This document shows, piece by piece, positions 28,241 through 37,450 of a DNA stretch of 64,000 nt (positions within the stretch are counted from its first letter, which is position 1; every line of letters starts with the position of its first letter). Both the position numbers and the translations under genes were made by a program. The notes beneath the pieces were generated by a model that was not told where the DNA came from, did not search any database, and was given only the letters and a program-made list of their open reading frames with translations. Source of the DNA: Alphaproteobacteria bacterium (GTDB taxonomy: Bacteria > Myxococcota_A > UBA796 > GCA-2862545); assembly GCA_020632925.1 (NCBI GenBank), contig JACKER010000008.1:434001-498000 (forward strand), written 5' to 3'.

Positions 28241-29557
28241 GTGGACGAGGTGAAGGCGCTGCTGCGCCTCGCGTGGCCAGCGATCCTGGGTCAGCTGGGC
28301 CTGATGTCGATGGGCCTGGTCGACCTGTGGCTGGTCGGGCCGCTCGGCAAGGAGGCGACCGCCGCGGTGGGCCTCGGCAACACCGTGTCCTTCGGCACCT
28401 TCCTGCTCTGCATGGGTGTGGTGCACGGTGCGGACCCGCTCGTCGCCCAGGCCTACGGTGCGGATCGCCCCCGGACCGCGGGGACGGCCGCCGCGCGCGC
28501 TGGCGTGGTCGCGCTGCTCCTGGCAATCCCGGTGCTCGTCGTGCACCTGGCGGGCGCCCCCCTGCTGCGGCTGCTCGGGCAACCCGAGAGCGTCGTGCCG
28601 CTGGCCGCCGACTACCTCCAGGCGCTGTGTCCGGGCATCGTCCCGATGCTCCTGTGGCACGCGACCCGCCAGCTGCTGCAGGGCAAGGGCGTGCTGTTGC
28701 CCACCACCATCACCATCCTCGCCGCCAACCTGCTCAACGTCGTCGCGGTGGGCGCGCTGATCGGCGGCTGGGGGCCGGTCCCCGCGCTCGGCGTCTTCGG
28801 GGCCGGCCTCGGGACCTCGATCGTGCGCACGGCGATGTTGCTGGCGCTCGTCGCCATCACCCTCCCCCACCTCCGCGAGGCGCTGCCCGACGACGTCGTC
28901 TTCGACGTTCGCACGTTGGTCCGGGTCGCGGGCGAGACGCTGCCCGTGTCGCTGCAGATCGGGCTCGAAGTCTGGGCCTTCAACGCCGGCTACGTCCTCG
29001 CCGGCCTGCTCGGCGACACCCAGGCCGCCGCTCACACCGTGGCGATGGGCGCCGCGTCGACCTCGTTCATGGTGCCGCTCGGGATCAGCGCCGCCGCGGC
29101 CACGCGCGTGGGCAACCTGGTGGGCGCGGGGCGGGACTGGCGACGCGCCGGACGGACCGCGGTCGGGCTCGGCGCGCTCGCGATGAGCGTCCCCGCGGTG
29201 ATCTTCCTGACGATGCCGACCGCCATCGCACGGATCTACGCCACCGACGCCGACGTCATCGCGCTCGTCGGCATCATCCTGCCCATCGCCGCGCTGTTCC
29301 AGCTGTTCGACGGGACCCAGGTCGTGAGCTTCGGGGTCCTGCGTGGGCTCGGCGACCTGCGCGTCCCCGCCCTGTTCAACGTCGTCGGCTACTGGTTCGC
29401 GGGCCTGCCGCTCGCGGGCGTGCTGATCTTCGGCCTCGGCTGGGGACTGCCGGGGATGTGGGTGGGGTACACCTGCGCGCTGGCCATCGTCGCCACCCTG
29501 CTGGTGGCGCGCCTGCTGCGGCATGGTCGGGCCACGCTGGTTACGGACCCGACATGA
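28241..29557 (+). CDS. MATE family efflux transporter
   Basis: A 438-aa twelve-helix inner-membrane antiporter. RLAWPAILGQLGLMSMGLVDLWLVGPLG at the start and the matching internal half (SLQIGLEVWAFNAGYVLAGLLG, about 228-249) show the MATE inverted duplication. GADPLVAQAYGA and RVGNLVGAG are typical loops. It would export a small molecule in exchange for Na+ or H+. I chose GTG 28241 (MDEVKALLRLAWP), which has GGGGAG upstream, 23 nt after the hydroxylase gene. Its stop overlaps the next start (ATGA), so export is coupled to the lipoprotein hydrolase. Confidence 0.92.
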   Translation: MDEVKALLRLAWPAILGQLGLMSMGLVDLWLVGPLGKEATAAVGLGNTVSFGTFLLCMGVVHGADPLVAQAYGADRPRTAGTAAARAGVVALLLAIPVLVVHLAGAPLLRLLGQPESVVPLAADYLQALCPGIVPMLLWHATRQLLQGKGVLLPTTITILAANLLNVVAVGALIGGWGPVPALGVFGAGLGTSIVRTAMLLALVAITLPHLREALPDDVVFDVRTLVRVAGETLPVSLQIGLEVWAFNAGYVLAGLLGDTQAAAHTVAMGAASTSFMVPLGISAAAATRVGNLVGAGRDWRRAGRTAVGLGALAMSVPAVIFLTMPTAIARIYATDADVIALVGIILPIAALFQLFDGTQVVSFGVLRGLGDLRVPALFNVVGYWFAGLPLAGVLIFGLGWGLPGMWVGYTCALAIVATLLVARLLRHGRATLVTDPT

Positions 29558-30501
29558 TCGCCTGGGTGCTCGCTGGATGTCACGGTTCGACGCCCACCGC
29601 GGGCGACGACGACGACGACGTGACCACCACCGATCGGTACGCGGACATCAGCCCGCTCCACGCGTTCGAGGACGTGGCCTTCGAGGGGGAGCGCGTCAGC
29701 TACTGGATCCCGGACGAGCCTCGCGCCGTGCTGATGCCGCTCCACGGCTCGGGCGGGGGCTTCGACACCATCACGCAGATCGACTGGATCGCGCTGTACA
29801 ACCTGCTGGAGGCCGAGAGCGTGGCGGTCGTGCTGACCCAGTCCCGCGACCGGGTCGACGGCGTTTGGGAGCTGGAGCCGGTGGACGTGGACAACCCGGA
29901 CATCCAGTGGCTCGGGAGGCTCCGCGACCACCTCGTCGCCACCACGCCGCTCGCCGAGGACACTCCCGTGCTCTTCACGAGCTTCTCGAACGGCGCCCAC
30001 TTCGTCACCCGCGCGGTGAACGTCCTGGACGACGAGGGCTGGGACATCCGGGCGTTCTCGGCGCACCAGGGCAAGAGCTACCAGGAGGGCGCCGTCCCCG
30101 GGTTCTTCGTCTCCGCCGAGAACGACGAGACCGGCGCGACCGGCGCCGAGTACGTGGACGCCTCCGAGCGGTGCGAGGCCTCCACCGGCGTCCCCTGCCC
30201 CGCCGTGATCGGCACCGAGATCCCGCTGGATCCGCGTTGGTTCGCGCGGCTCCCCCGGTACGACGAGGAGCAGAGCGGGCGGCTGTTCGACGAGCTCGTG
30301 GAGATGGGCATCGTGGACCCCGACGGTCGGCGCCTGATCGACCTGGCGGACCTCGAGCAGGTGCTCTCGGTCTACGAGCACGACTCGAAGGCGCCCGATC
30401 CGAGCATGGTGAGCGCCCAGCTCCGGGTGGTCTGGGCGACCCATCGCTTCAGCTCTCAACACGTGCGGCAGGAGGCCGACTTCCTGCTCGGGAGGCTGTG
30501 A
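29554..30501 (+). CDS. Lipoprotein alpha/beta-hydrolase
   Basis: A 315-aa predicted lipoprotein: MIAWVLAGC (Cys9), then a short acidic linker GDDDDDV (17-23). The body resembles an alpha/beta-hydrolase: AVLMPLHGSGGG (58-69) fits the oxyanion loop, and FTSFSNGAHF has the candidate nucleophile Ser145 in an S-x-S-x-G elbow. A late His in THRFSSQHV may complete the triad. Esterase or depolymerase-like activity is inferred. The ATG overlaps the MATE stop and the stop is 3 nt before the next GTG, so it sits firmly in the cassette. Likely at the periplasmic or outer surface. Confidence 0.75.
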   Translation: MIAWVLAGCHGSTPTAGDDDDDVTTTDRYADISPLHAFEDVAFEGERVSYWIPDEPRAVLMPLHGSGGGFDTITQIDWIALYNLLEAESVAVVLTQSRDRVDGVWELEPVDVDNPDIQWLGRLRDHLVATTPLAEDTPVLFTSFSNGAHFVTRAVNVLDDEGWDIRAFSAHQGKSYQEGAVPGFFVSAENDETGATGAEYVDASERCEASTGVPCPAVIGTEIPLDPRWFARLPRYDEEQSGRLFDELVEMGIVDPDGRRLIDLADLEQVLSVYEHDSKAPDPSMVSAQLRVVWATHRFSSQHVRQEADFLLGRL

Positions 30502-30504
30502 ACC

Positions 30505-31866
30505 GTGCCGGAACTGCTGCGTCGTACGGCCATGCCCTGCTCCGTGGAGGAGCTGTTCGACTGGCACGCGCGTCCGGGCGCCTTCGAGCGCCTGAACCCG
30601 CCGTGGGACCCCGTTCGCGTGCTGTCCCGGAGCGGCGAGGGTCTCGACGCGGGCCAGCGGCTCGAGCTGGAGGCGCGCTTCGGCCCGGTGCCCGTCCGCT
30701 GGGTGACCGTGCACACCGCCTGCGAGCGGCCGGGCGGCTTCGTCGACGAGCAGGAGTCCGGCCCCTTCGCGAGCTGGCGGCACGAGCACCGCTTCCTGGC
30801 CGAGGGCGAGGGCTCGGTCCTCGAGGACCACATCCGCTGGGAGGCGCCGCTGGGCGCGGTGGGCGGCGCGGTCACGGCCGTCACCGTCGCGCCGCGCCTC
30901 GAGCGAGCCTTCGCGTTCCGACACCGCCGAACCCACGACGACCTCGTCCGCCACCGCGGCGTCCGCCCCCGCCGCGTGGCGATCACCGGCGCGACCGGGA
31001 TGGTCGGTACGGAGCTGTCCGCCTTCCTCACCACCGGCGGGCACGAGGTGTTGCCGGTCAGCCGACGCACGGGGATCCGCTGGGACATCGATCGCGGCGA
31101 GCTCGAGGCGGAGGCGCTGGAGGGCGTGGACGCCGTCGTCCACCTCGCGGGCGAGTCGGTCGCGAGCGAGCCCTGGAGCGCCGAGCGCAAGCGCGCGATC
31201 ACGGAGAGCCGGATCCGCTCCACCGACCTGCTCTGCCGCACGCTGGCGAAGCTCGAGCGCAAGCCCGCGGTCCTGATCTCCGCCTCGGCCGTGGGGTTCT
31301 ACGGCGACCGCGGCGAGGAGGAGCTGACGGAGGACAGCGGGTCGGGCACGGGCTTCCTGGCCGAGGTGGGGCGCGCCTGGGAGGGTGCGACCGCTCCCGC
31401 CGAGGACGCCGGCATCCGCGTGGTCCACCTGCGGGTGGGCATCGTGCAGTCCTGCAAGGGTGGCGCGCTCGCGACGATGCTGCCGCTGTTCCGGGCGGGC
31501 GGAGGCGGCCCCATCGGGGACGGGGCGCAGTGGGTGCCCTGGATCCACCTCGACGACCTCGTGGGCGCCATCCACTTCCTGTTCGACGCGGACCTGAGCG
31601 GCCCGGTCAACAGCGTGGGGCCGGCCCCCGTCCGTCAGGGAGAGCACGCCCACACGCTCGGGCGCGTCCTGTCGCGGCCGGCGTTGGTCCCAGCGCCGCG
31701 CTTCGCCGTCTCGGTGGCGATGGGTCCGGAGCGGGCGCGGGAGCTCGTGTTCGCGAGCCAGCGCGCGCTGCCCCGGCGCCTGCTCGACGCCGGCTTCCGC
31801 TTCCTCCACCCGGACCTCGACGGTGCCCTTCGGTTCGAGCTCGGTCAGGTCACGGAAGCCGGGTGA
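30505..31866 (+). CDS. SRPBCC - TIGR01777-type NAD-dependent epimerase fusion
   Basis: A 453-aa cytosolic two-domain protein. Residues 1-145 are a START/SRPBCC lipid- or polyketide-binding fold (RRTAMPCSVEELFDWHARPGAF). From about 155, RVAITGATGMVGTELSAFL is the Rossmann site of a short-chain epimerase of the TIGR01777/YfcH group, with DAVVHLAGESVA, ISASAVGFYGDRG (Ser and Tyr of the active site) and WIHLDDLVGAI. Such fusions are common in actinobacteria and myxobacteria; the reaction is unknown. GTG 30505. It is the last gene of the hydroxylase/MATE/hydrolase cassette and overlaps the convergent pentapeptide gene by 17 bp. Confidence 0.88.
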   Translation: MPELLRRTAMPCSVEELFDWHARPGAFERLNPPWDPVRVLSRSGEGLDAGQRLELEARFGPVPVRWVTVHTACERPGGFVDEQESGPFASWRHEHRFLAEGEGSVLEDHIRWEAPLGAVGGAVTAVTVAPRLERAFAFRHRRTHDDLVRHRGVRPRRVAITGATGMVGTELSAFLTTGGHEVLPVSRRTGIRWDIDRGELEAEALEGVDAVVHLAGESVASEPWSAERKRAITESRIRSTDLLCRTLAKLERKPAVLISASAVGFYGDRGEEELTEDSGSGTGFLAEVGRAWEGATAPAEDAGIRVVHLRVGIVQSCKGGALATMLPLFRAGGGGPIGDGAQWVPWIHLDDLVGAIHFLFDADLSGPVNSVGPAPVRQGEHAHTLGRVLSRPALVPAPRFAVSVAMGPERARELVFASQRALPRRLLDAGFRFLHPDLDGALRFELGQVTEAG

Positions 31867-32848
31867 GCTCGTCGGTGAGCGCTCCGTCGAGCACGGCACC
31901 CTCGAGCCGGCTCGAGGCGAGGTCCACCCCGCGGAGATCGGCCCCGCGCAGATCCGCCCCCACGAGGCTGGCGGCGACCCGCGCCGGCAGCGACGCCCCC
32001 ACCAGCGAGGCGCCGTCGAGCCGCGCGCCCGTCAGCCCGACCGTGCGCAGGTCCGCCCCGTCGAGCACGGCACCCCGCAGGTCCGCACCGTCGAGGCGGC
32101 AGCCCGCGCACCCCGGCCACCGCGCCCCGCCGAGGACCGCGTCGCGGAGGTCCGCCCCGTCGAGCGAGGTCCCCGCGAGGACCGACCCCAGCAGCACCGC
32201 GCGACGCAGGTCGGCCCCGTCGAGCCGCGCGTCGGACAGGTCCGCGCCCGACAGGTCCGTGTCGGCGAGCACGGCGCCCGCCAGGTCTGCCGCGCCCAGA
32301 TCGGCCTGCTGCAGGGACGCGTGGCGCAGGTTGGCGCCCGACAGCGTCGCCGAGCGCAGGTCGAGCCGCTGGAGCAGCGCGTTGCGGAGGTCCGCGCCCG
32401 GCACCAGGACCCAGCACCCATCGGGGACGTCCCCGGGCCAGCGGGTGGAGGCGTCCGCCAGCGCGTCCTCGAAGCGCGCCTCGCTGAGATCGGTCCCGCC
32501 GAGATCGGCGCTGCGAAGATCGGCCCCCGAGAGGTCGGTGCCCCGCAGATCGGCGCCGCCGACGCGGACGCCCCGGAGATCCCAGCCCGACAGGTCCAGG
32601 CCGGACAGGTCCGCGCCCGGGGCGAGCCAGCGCACCCCCGGGGGAGCGCTCCTGGGGAAGCGCGTGCGCTCGTCGGCGACGGCGTCGCGGAACCGGGCGC
32701 CGAACACCCGAGCCGCCGACAGGTCCGTCCCCCGCAGATCGGCTCCCCGGAGGTCGGCGAAGCGGAGGTCGCCGAGCTGCTGCCCAGCGAGATCCGCGCC
32801 CCGCAGATCCTCGCCCGCGAGCGCCGTCGCGACGACCAGCAGGATCAC
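31850..32848 (-). CDS. Exported pentapeptide-repeat protein
   Basis: A 332-aa protein made almost wholly of pentapeptide repeats A(D/N)LxX (for example LRGADLRGTDLSGADL), which fold as a right-handed quadrilateral beta-helix. The N-terminus MILLVVATALAGEDL is a signal peptide, so it acts outside the cytoplasm, unlike Qnr/MfpA gyrase-protecting members. Two insertions (DERTRFP, DASTRWP) and two cysteines (PGCAGCRL) interrupt the helix. GTG 32848 overlaps the stop of the upstream TVP38 gene (GTGA). Role unknown; the repeat structure is certain. Confidence 0.85.
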   Translation of the reverse strand: MILLVVATALAGEDLRGADLAGQQLGDLRFADLRGADLRGTDLSAARVFGARFRDAVADERTRFPRSAPPGVRWLAPGADLSGLDLSGWDLRGVRVGGADLRGTDLSGADLRSADLGGTDLSEARFEDALADASTRWPGDVPDGCWVLVPGADLRNALLQRLDLRSATLSGANLRHASLQQADLGAADLAGAVLADTDLSGADLSDARLDGADLRRAVLLGSVLAGTSLDGADLRDAVLGGARWPGCAGCRLDGADLRGAVLDGADLRTVGLTGARLDGASLVGASLPARVAASLVGADLRGADLRGVDLASSRLEGAVLDGALTDELTRLP

Positions 32849-33525
32849 CGCCCCAGCTTCCGGTTCAGGGCCTGCCGCGTGGCCCGGGTCACGGCGATGA
32901 CCGCGATGGCCGTCACGAGCAGGCCCACCCAGTAGCCCCAGGCGCTGCCCATCCCCTCCTCACCCTCGAGCACGGCCTGCAGGCGCGGCAGCGTCGACCC
33001 CGTCCAGGTCAGGAAGAGGCAGGCCGGACCGACCCCGAAGGCGGTGGCCACGAGGTACGTCGACGCCGGGACGTCGAACAGGCCGAGCGAGTAGTTCAGG
33101 GGGCCGAACGGGAAGATCGGCGACAGGCGCACGAGGAAGAGCAGCCGCAGCCCACCCTCCTGGATCGCCTCGCCCAACGCGGTGAGCACCGGCGACCGAG
33201 CCACCAGGCGCTCGGCCCGTCGACGCAGCACGGTGCGGCCGAGCCACCAGGCGGCGAGCGCGCCGGACACCTCCCCGGACCAGGCGACCACGAAGCCCGC
33301 CCACGGTCCATACAGGAAGCCCGCCGCCAGCGGGAAGGGCGTGGACGGCAGCAAGAACACCGTGGCGATCGCGTACGACAGGGCGAACGGCGCCATCCCC
33401 GCCGGGCCCAGATCCCGCAGGGTCTCGATGAAGTGGAGCAGGCGCTCGCCGATCGGCAGGTGGGACAGCGCGTAGACCGCGAGCACGAGCACGGTCGACC
33501 CGAGAGTCCAGCGAAGCAGGGTCAC
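32845..33525 (-). CDS. TVP38/TMEM64 (VTT domain) membrane protein
   Basis: A 226-aa inner-membrane protein with about six hydrophobic segments. LLPSTPFPLAAGFLYGPWAGFVVAW and LRLLFLVRLSPIFPFGPLNYSLG are the re-entrant-loop signature of the VTT/SNARE-associated family (TVP38, distant DedA relatives), thought to move or scramble lipids. GTG 33525 is the start. It is coupled by GTGA overlap to the pentapeptide gene and divergent from the enoyl-CoA hydratase gene. Confidence 0.88.
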   Translation of the reverse strand: MTLLRWTLGSTVLVLAVYALSHLPIGERLLHFIETLRDLGPAGMAPFALSYAIATVFLLPSTPFPLAAGFLYGPWAGFVVAWSGEVSGALAAWWLGRTVLRRRAERLVARSPVLTALGEAIQEGGLRLLFLVRLSPIFPFGPLNYSLGLFDVPASTYLVATAFGVGPACLFLTWTGSTLPRLQAVLEGEEGMGSAWGYWVGLLVTAIAVIAVTRATRQALNRKLGR

Positions 33526-33603
33526 CAGCCGTGAGCGTTGCACCGCGGACCGTGTACCTCGATCCGCGCGTGCCTGCGGGGTACGTCGGCGGCGGAGGTG
33601 CAG

Positions 33604-34425
33604 GTGCAGTTCGAGTCGCTGAAGGTGACCACCGAACATCAGGGGCGGGTCGTCCACTTGTGCTTCGACCACGGCAAGGCCAACGAGATGGGCTCGGCGC
33701 AGCTGCGCGAGCTCGAGGCGCTGACCGCGTGGCTCGCCGAGAGCGGTGCGGTGGCGCTCGTCACCACCTCGCGCCGCGTCAGCTCCAAGGGCACCCCGAT
33801 CTTCGTCGCCGGCGCGAACGTGACCGAGCGGGTCGGCTGGGACGAGGCGAAGGTCAAGGCGCACGTCCGCTGGCAGCGCTCCGTCCTCGCCGGCCTCGCC
33901 GCGGCCCCCGTGTTCCACGTCGCCGTCGTGGACGGCGTCGCGCTGGGGTGGGGCACGGAGTACACCCTCACCGCCGACTGGGTCCTGGCCTGCGACGGCG
34001 CCACCTTCGGGCTGCCCGAGACGGGCCTCGGCATCCTGCCGGGCGCGGGTGGCACGAGCGAGCTGTGGGCCCGTGTGGGGCCGAACCAGGCGCTGCGGCT
34101 CGGCATGACCGGCGAGCGCATCGACGCCGACGAGGCCTTCCGCATCGGCCTGGCCCAGGAGCGCGTCGCGACCGTGGAGGACGGGCTGCGTCGGGCTGCA
34201 GCGCTGGCGGAGCTCGTGACCCGCCGGTCCCCCACCGCGGTCGCCGCGTTCAAGCGCGGGGTGCTCGCGTCGATCGGCACCGATCGCGCCGCTCGCACCG
34301 AGATCGAGGCCAGGGCCTACGAGCGCTGCGTAGACAGCGGCGAGGCCGCGATCGGACGGTCGAGCTTCGACACCGTGCGCGCCGGTGGTACTCCCTCGTG
34401 GGGTCCCCGGACGCTGGAGGGCTGA
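33604..34425 (+). CDS. Enoyl-CoA hydratase/isomerase family protein
   Basis: A 273-aa crotonase-fold protein. The oxyanion-hole segment is VDGVALGWGTEYTLTADWVLA, and the second catalytic Glu lies in GLPETGLGILPGAGGT. Both acidic positions are filled, so hydratase activity is plausible; the acyl-CoA substrate is unknown. The first oxyanion loop (GTPIFVAGANV) is slightly unusual in lacking the common FSAGAD. I chose GTG 33604, 5 nt after GGAGG; GTG 33598 and an upstream ATG at 33538 are possible. The stop is directly followed by glpD (1-nt gap). Confidence 0.88.
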   Translation: MQFESLKVTTEHQGRVVHLCFDHGKANEMGSAQLRELEALTAWLAESGAVALVTTSRRVSSKGTPIFVAGANVTERVGWDEAKVKAHVRWQRSVLAGLAAAPVFHVAVVDGVALGWGTEYTLTADWVLACDGATFGLPETGLGILPGAGGTSELWARVGPNQALRLGMTGERIDADEAFRIGLAQERVATVEDGLRRAAALAELVTRRSPTAVAAFKRGVLASIGTDRAARTEIEARAYERCVDSGEAAIGRSSFDTVRAGGTPSWGPRTLEG

Positions 34426-34426
34426 G

Positions 34427-36103
34427 ATGGCGCGACGCGAGACGATGTGGGCGGGCCTGGACAAGGCCCTCGATCTGCTGGTGGTGGGCGGCGGCATCAC
34501 GGGCTGCGGCGTGGCGCGCGACGCCGCGCGGCGTGGCCTGAAGGTCGCGGTGGTGGAGATGGAGGACCTCGCCTACGGGACCTCCTCCCGGTCGAGCAAG
34601 CTGGTCCACGGCGGCCTGCGGTACCTCGAGCAGTACGAGTTCAGCCTCGTGTTCGAGTCCGTCAGCGAGCGGCGCATCCTGATGGACATCGCGCCGCACC
34701 TGGTCAACCCGCTCGGCTTCCTGTTCCCGGTCTACAAGAAGAGCCGCCACGGCCTGTGGATGATCAACGCCGGCATGTGGCTGTACGACGGGCTGTCGCT
34801 GTTCCGCAGCCCCAAGCTCCACCGCACGCTCAAGCCGGCGGACGTGAAGACCGAGGAGCCCGCGCTCGACACGACGGGCATGACGGGCGCCCCGCTCTAC
34901 TACGACTGCGCCACCGACGACGCCCGGCTGACCCTCGAGACCGCGCTGGACGCCGTGAAGGCCGGCGCCCTGGTGGTCACCCACGCCCGGGTGCGCTCGT
35001 TCGTGAAGGACGCGCGGGGCCGCATCACGGGCGCGATGGTGGAGGACACCCAGACGGGCACGCTGCAGGAGGTCAAGGCCTCGGCCGTGGTCAACGCCAC
35101 CGGCCCGTGGACCGACGCGACGATCGCGATGTCGGGCCCGCTCGCTGGCGGCCCCCTGCTCCGTCCGACCAAGGGCGTGCACATCGTGGTCGATCGCGCC
35201 AAGCTCCCGGTGAACCACGCGGTCGTCGCGATGCACCCGAAGGACGGGCGCGTGCTGTTCGCCATCCCCTGGGGCGAGCGCAGCTACGTCGGCACCACGG
35301 ACACCGATCACGACGGTGATCCGCGCGAGGTCGCAGCCACGCGCGCCGACGTCGACTACCTCATCGAGGCCTGCGCCTCCTACTTCCCCAAGCACCCCCT
35401 CACCCACGACGACGTCATCGCGACGTGGGCCGGACTGCGCCCGTTGATGGCGCCGCCGGAGCACGGCGAGGGCGAGGTGTCCGAGTCCAAGATCTCGCGC
35501 GAGCACCGGATCGTGGTCGGCCAGGACGGGCTCGTGACCATCGCGGGCGGCAAGCTCACGACGTACCGACGGATGGCGGGCGAGGTGGTGGACACCGTCG
35601 TCAACCTGCTGCGGCTCGACGACAAGCTGCCGGGCAAGCTCGTGGCGCCGAGGACGGACGAGGAGCCGCTCCCGGGCGCGGTCGGCTGGCCCGAGGACGA
35701 CGATCACGCGCGCGTCGCGGCACAGATCCGCGCGGCCAGCTCCCAGCGCCTCTCGGAGGCGTCCGCCCGCCTGTTGGCCGACACGTACGGCATGCGGGGT
35801 CTGGACGTGGCGAAGCGCGTCGCGAAGGACGCCGACCTCGGTGCGGCGCTGGTCGTCGGCCGGCCCGAGGTGCTGGCACAGGTCGATCACGCCGTCGAGC
35901 ACGAGCTCGCGCACCGCGTCAGCGACGTGATGATCCGCCGCACCCAGCTCTTCTACAAGGACGTCGACCAGGGGCTGTCGGCGACGGGGCTGGTGGCCGA
36001 GCGAATGGCGAAGCTGCTCGGCTGGGACGCCGATCGCACGGGCGCCGAGATCGCCGCCTACCGCGCCGACGTCGAGCGCTCCCGGCGGTGGCGCGAGGGG
36101 TGA
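34427..36103 (+). CDS. glpD: Aerobic glycerol-3-phosphate dehydrogenase
   Basis: A 558-aa FAD-dependent, membrane-associated enzyme that oxidises glycerol-3-phosphate to dihydroxyacetone phosphate and reduces quinone. LLVVGGGITGCGVARDAARRG is the FAD Rossmann site, SSRSSKLVHGGLRYLEQYEF is a strong GlpD/GlpA signature, and GGKLTTYRRMAGEVVD is the C-terminal FAD contact. The C-terminal helical domain (RTQLFYKDVDQG) is present and the length is normal. ATG 34427 has GGAGG just upstream, inside the end of the hydratase gene. No glycerol kinase or facilitator is nearby. Confidence 0.96.
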   Translation: MARRETMWAGLDKALDLLVVGGGITGCGVARDAARRGLKVAVVEMEDLAYGTSSRSSKLVHGGLRYLEQYEFSLVFESVSERRILMDIAPHLVNPLGFLFPVYKKSRHGLWMINAGMWLYDGLSLFRSPKLHRTLKPADVKTEEPALDTTGMTGAPLYYDCATDDARLTLETALDAVKAGALVVTHARVRSFVKDARGRITGAMVEDTQTGTLQEVKASAVVNATGPWTDATIAMSGPLAGGPLLRPTKGVHIVVDRAKLPVNHAVVAMHPKDGRVLFAIPWGERSYVGTTDTDHDGDPREVAATRADVDYLIEACASYFPKHPLTHDDVIATWAGLRPLMAPPEHGEGEVSESKISREHRIVVGQDGLVTIAGGKLTTYRRMAGEVVDTVVNLLRLDDKLPGKLVAPRTDEEPLPGAVGWPEDDDHARVAAQIRAASSQRLSEASARLLADTYGMRGLDVAKRVAKDADLGAALVVGRPEVLAQVDHAVEHELAHRVSDVMIRRTQLFYKDVDQGLSATGLVAERMAKLLGWDADRTGAEIAAYRADVERSRRWREG

Positions 36104-36139
36104 AACCGGCCTGAGCCCCGCGAGGAACACCCACACGGG

Positions 36140-37450
36140 ATGATGCGTGGGATGAGGGCTCATCCTGCAGCGCTGCGCCGACGGCAGGCGACCATCGTAC
36201 CGGCGCTGCTGGTGTGCTTGTTGGCGTCGTCGGTCAGCACGCTGCTCGGCGTCCCCTTCGTGGACGAGAAGGCGACGACGCTCGCCTGGGTGGTGGGTTT
36301 CGGAGCGATCGAGGGTGCGGCGCTCGCCATCTCGCTCCGCGGTCACCACACCGCGGCGGCCTGGCTCCTCACGGCGATGCTGTCGGTCGGGACAGGGCTC
36401 TGCATCGCGATCTACGGCGGCCTCACCGGGTCTCTCCCGTCCGTCTTCTTCGCGTGGCTGGTGGTGGCTGCCGCCGCGCTCCCGACTCGGGACGCCATCG
36501 TGGTCGCCGTCGGGGTCTATGTCGAGAGCCTGCTCCTCCTCGCCGCGGACCAGCTCTGGTTCGACCGTCCCTTCGATCCGAACGCCGCGATGGTCTACCT
36601 GTCGACCCTCCCGGTGGTGTCGGTGATGGCGATCGCCACGGTGGCCATGCAGGACCGGGCCCTCGTCCACGTGATGGAGCAGGAGGCGTCCCGTTCGGCC
36701 CAGCAGGAGGCGCTCGCGCGCGAGCAACGGCGGGCGCTCGAGCTCGCTCGGGAGGCCAGCGAGCAGAAGAGTCGCTTCCTCGCCAACATGAGCCACGAGC
36801 TACGCACGCCGCTGACGGCGATCATCGGGTACACCGAGCTCGTGCTCGAGGACGCGTCCGCCGGGGAGCGCGAGCCCCTCGGCCACGTCCGCAGCGCGGC
36901 GCACCAGCTCCTGGCCCTGATCGACGACGTGCTCGACCTGTCACGCGTCGAGGCCGGCAAGATGGTGCTCCACCGCGAGGAGATCGATCTGGACGCGTTG
37001 ATCGAGCGGGTGGGAGCGATGGTCACGCCCCTGATCGAGCGCAACGGCAACCAGCTCCACGTGTTCGTGCCCGAGCCCCTCGGCGTGGGGCACGTCGACG
37101 GGGGCCGCGTCACGCAGATCCTCCACAACCTCCTCGCGAATGCGGCGAAGTTCACCAGCGAAGGAGAGATCGGCCTCTCCGCGCGGATGGGGGTGCAGGC
37201 AGGCGTCCGCCTGCTCCACCTGCGGGTCACCGACGACGGGATCGGCATCAGCCACGAGCAGCAGGGCCGTCTCTTCCAACCCTTCGGCCAGGCCGACGAG
37301 ACCACCTCCCACCGCTTCGGCGGGACGGGGCTCGGGCTCGTCCTGTGTCGGCACTTCACGCACCTGATGGGCGGGACGTTGACGCTGACGAGCGAGATCG
37401 GCGAGGGCACCGCCGTCGAGGTGGTGCTCCCGCTCCCACTCACTTCCTGA
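36140..37450 (+). CDS. Membrane sensor histidine kinase
   Basis: A 436-aa sensor kinase. About six hydrophobic segments (19-170) form an integral-membrane sensor without a large periplasmic loop. A coiled stretch rich in Gln, Glu and Arg (175-212) leads to the HisKA domain with phospho-acceptor His219 in NMSHELRTPLTAIIGY. The HATPase domain has NLLANAAKF (N box), DDGIGI (G1) and GGTGLGL (G2). There is no receiver domain and no response regulator next to it, so it is an orphan here. Signal unknown. Its last 11 bp overlap the convergent OmpA gene. Confidence 0.95.
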   Translation: MMRGMRAHPAALRRRQATIVPALLVCLLASSVSTLLGVPFVDEKATTLAWVVGFGAIEGAALAISLRGHHTAAAWLLTAMLSVGTGLCIAIYGGLTGSLPSVFFAWLVVAAAALPTRDAIVVAVGVYVESLLLLAADQLWFDRPFDPNAAMVYLSTLPVVSVMAIATVAMQDRALVHVMEQEASRSAQQEALAREQRRALELAREASEQKSRFLANMSHELRTPLTAIIGYTELVLEDASAGEREPLGHVRSAAHQLLALIDDVLDLSRVEAGKMVLHREEIDLDALIERVGAMVTPLIERNGNQLHVFVPEPLGVGHVDGGRVTQILHNLLANAAKFTSEGEIGLSARMGVQAGVRLLHLRVTDDGIGISHEQQGRLFQPFGQADETTSHRFGGTGLGLVLCRHFTHLMGGTLTLTSEIGEGTAVEVVLPLPLTS

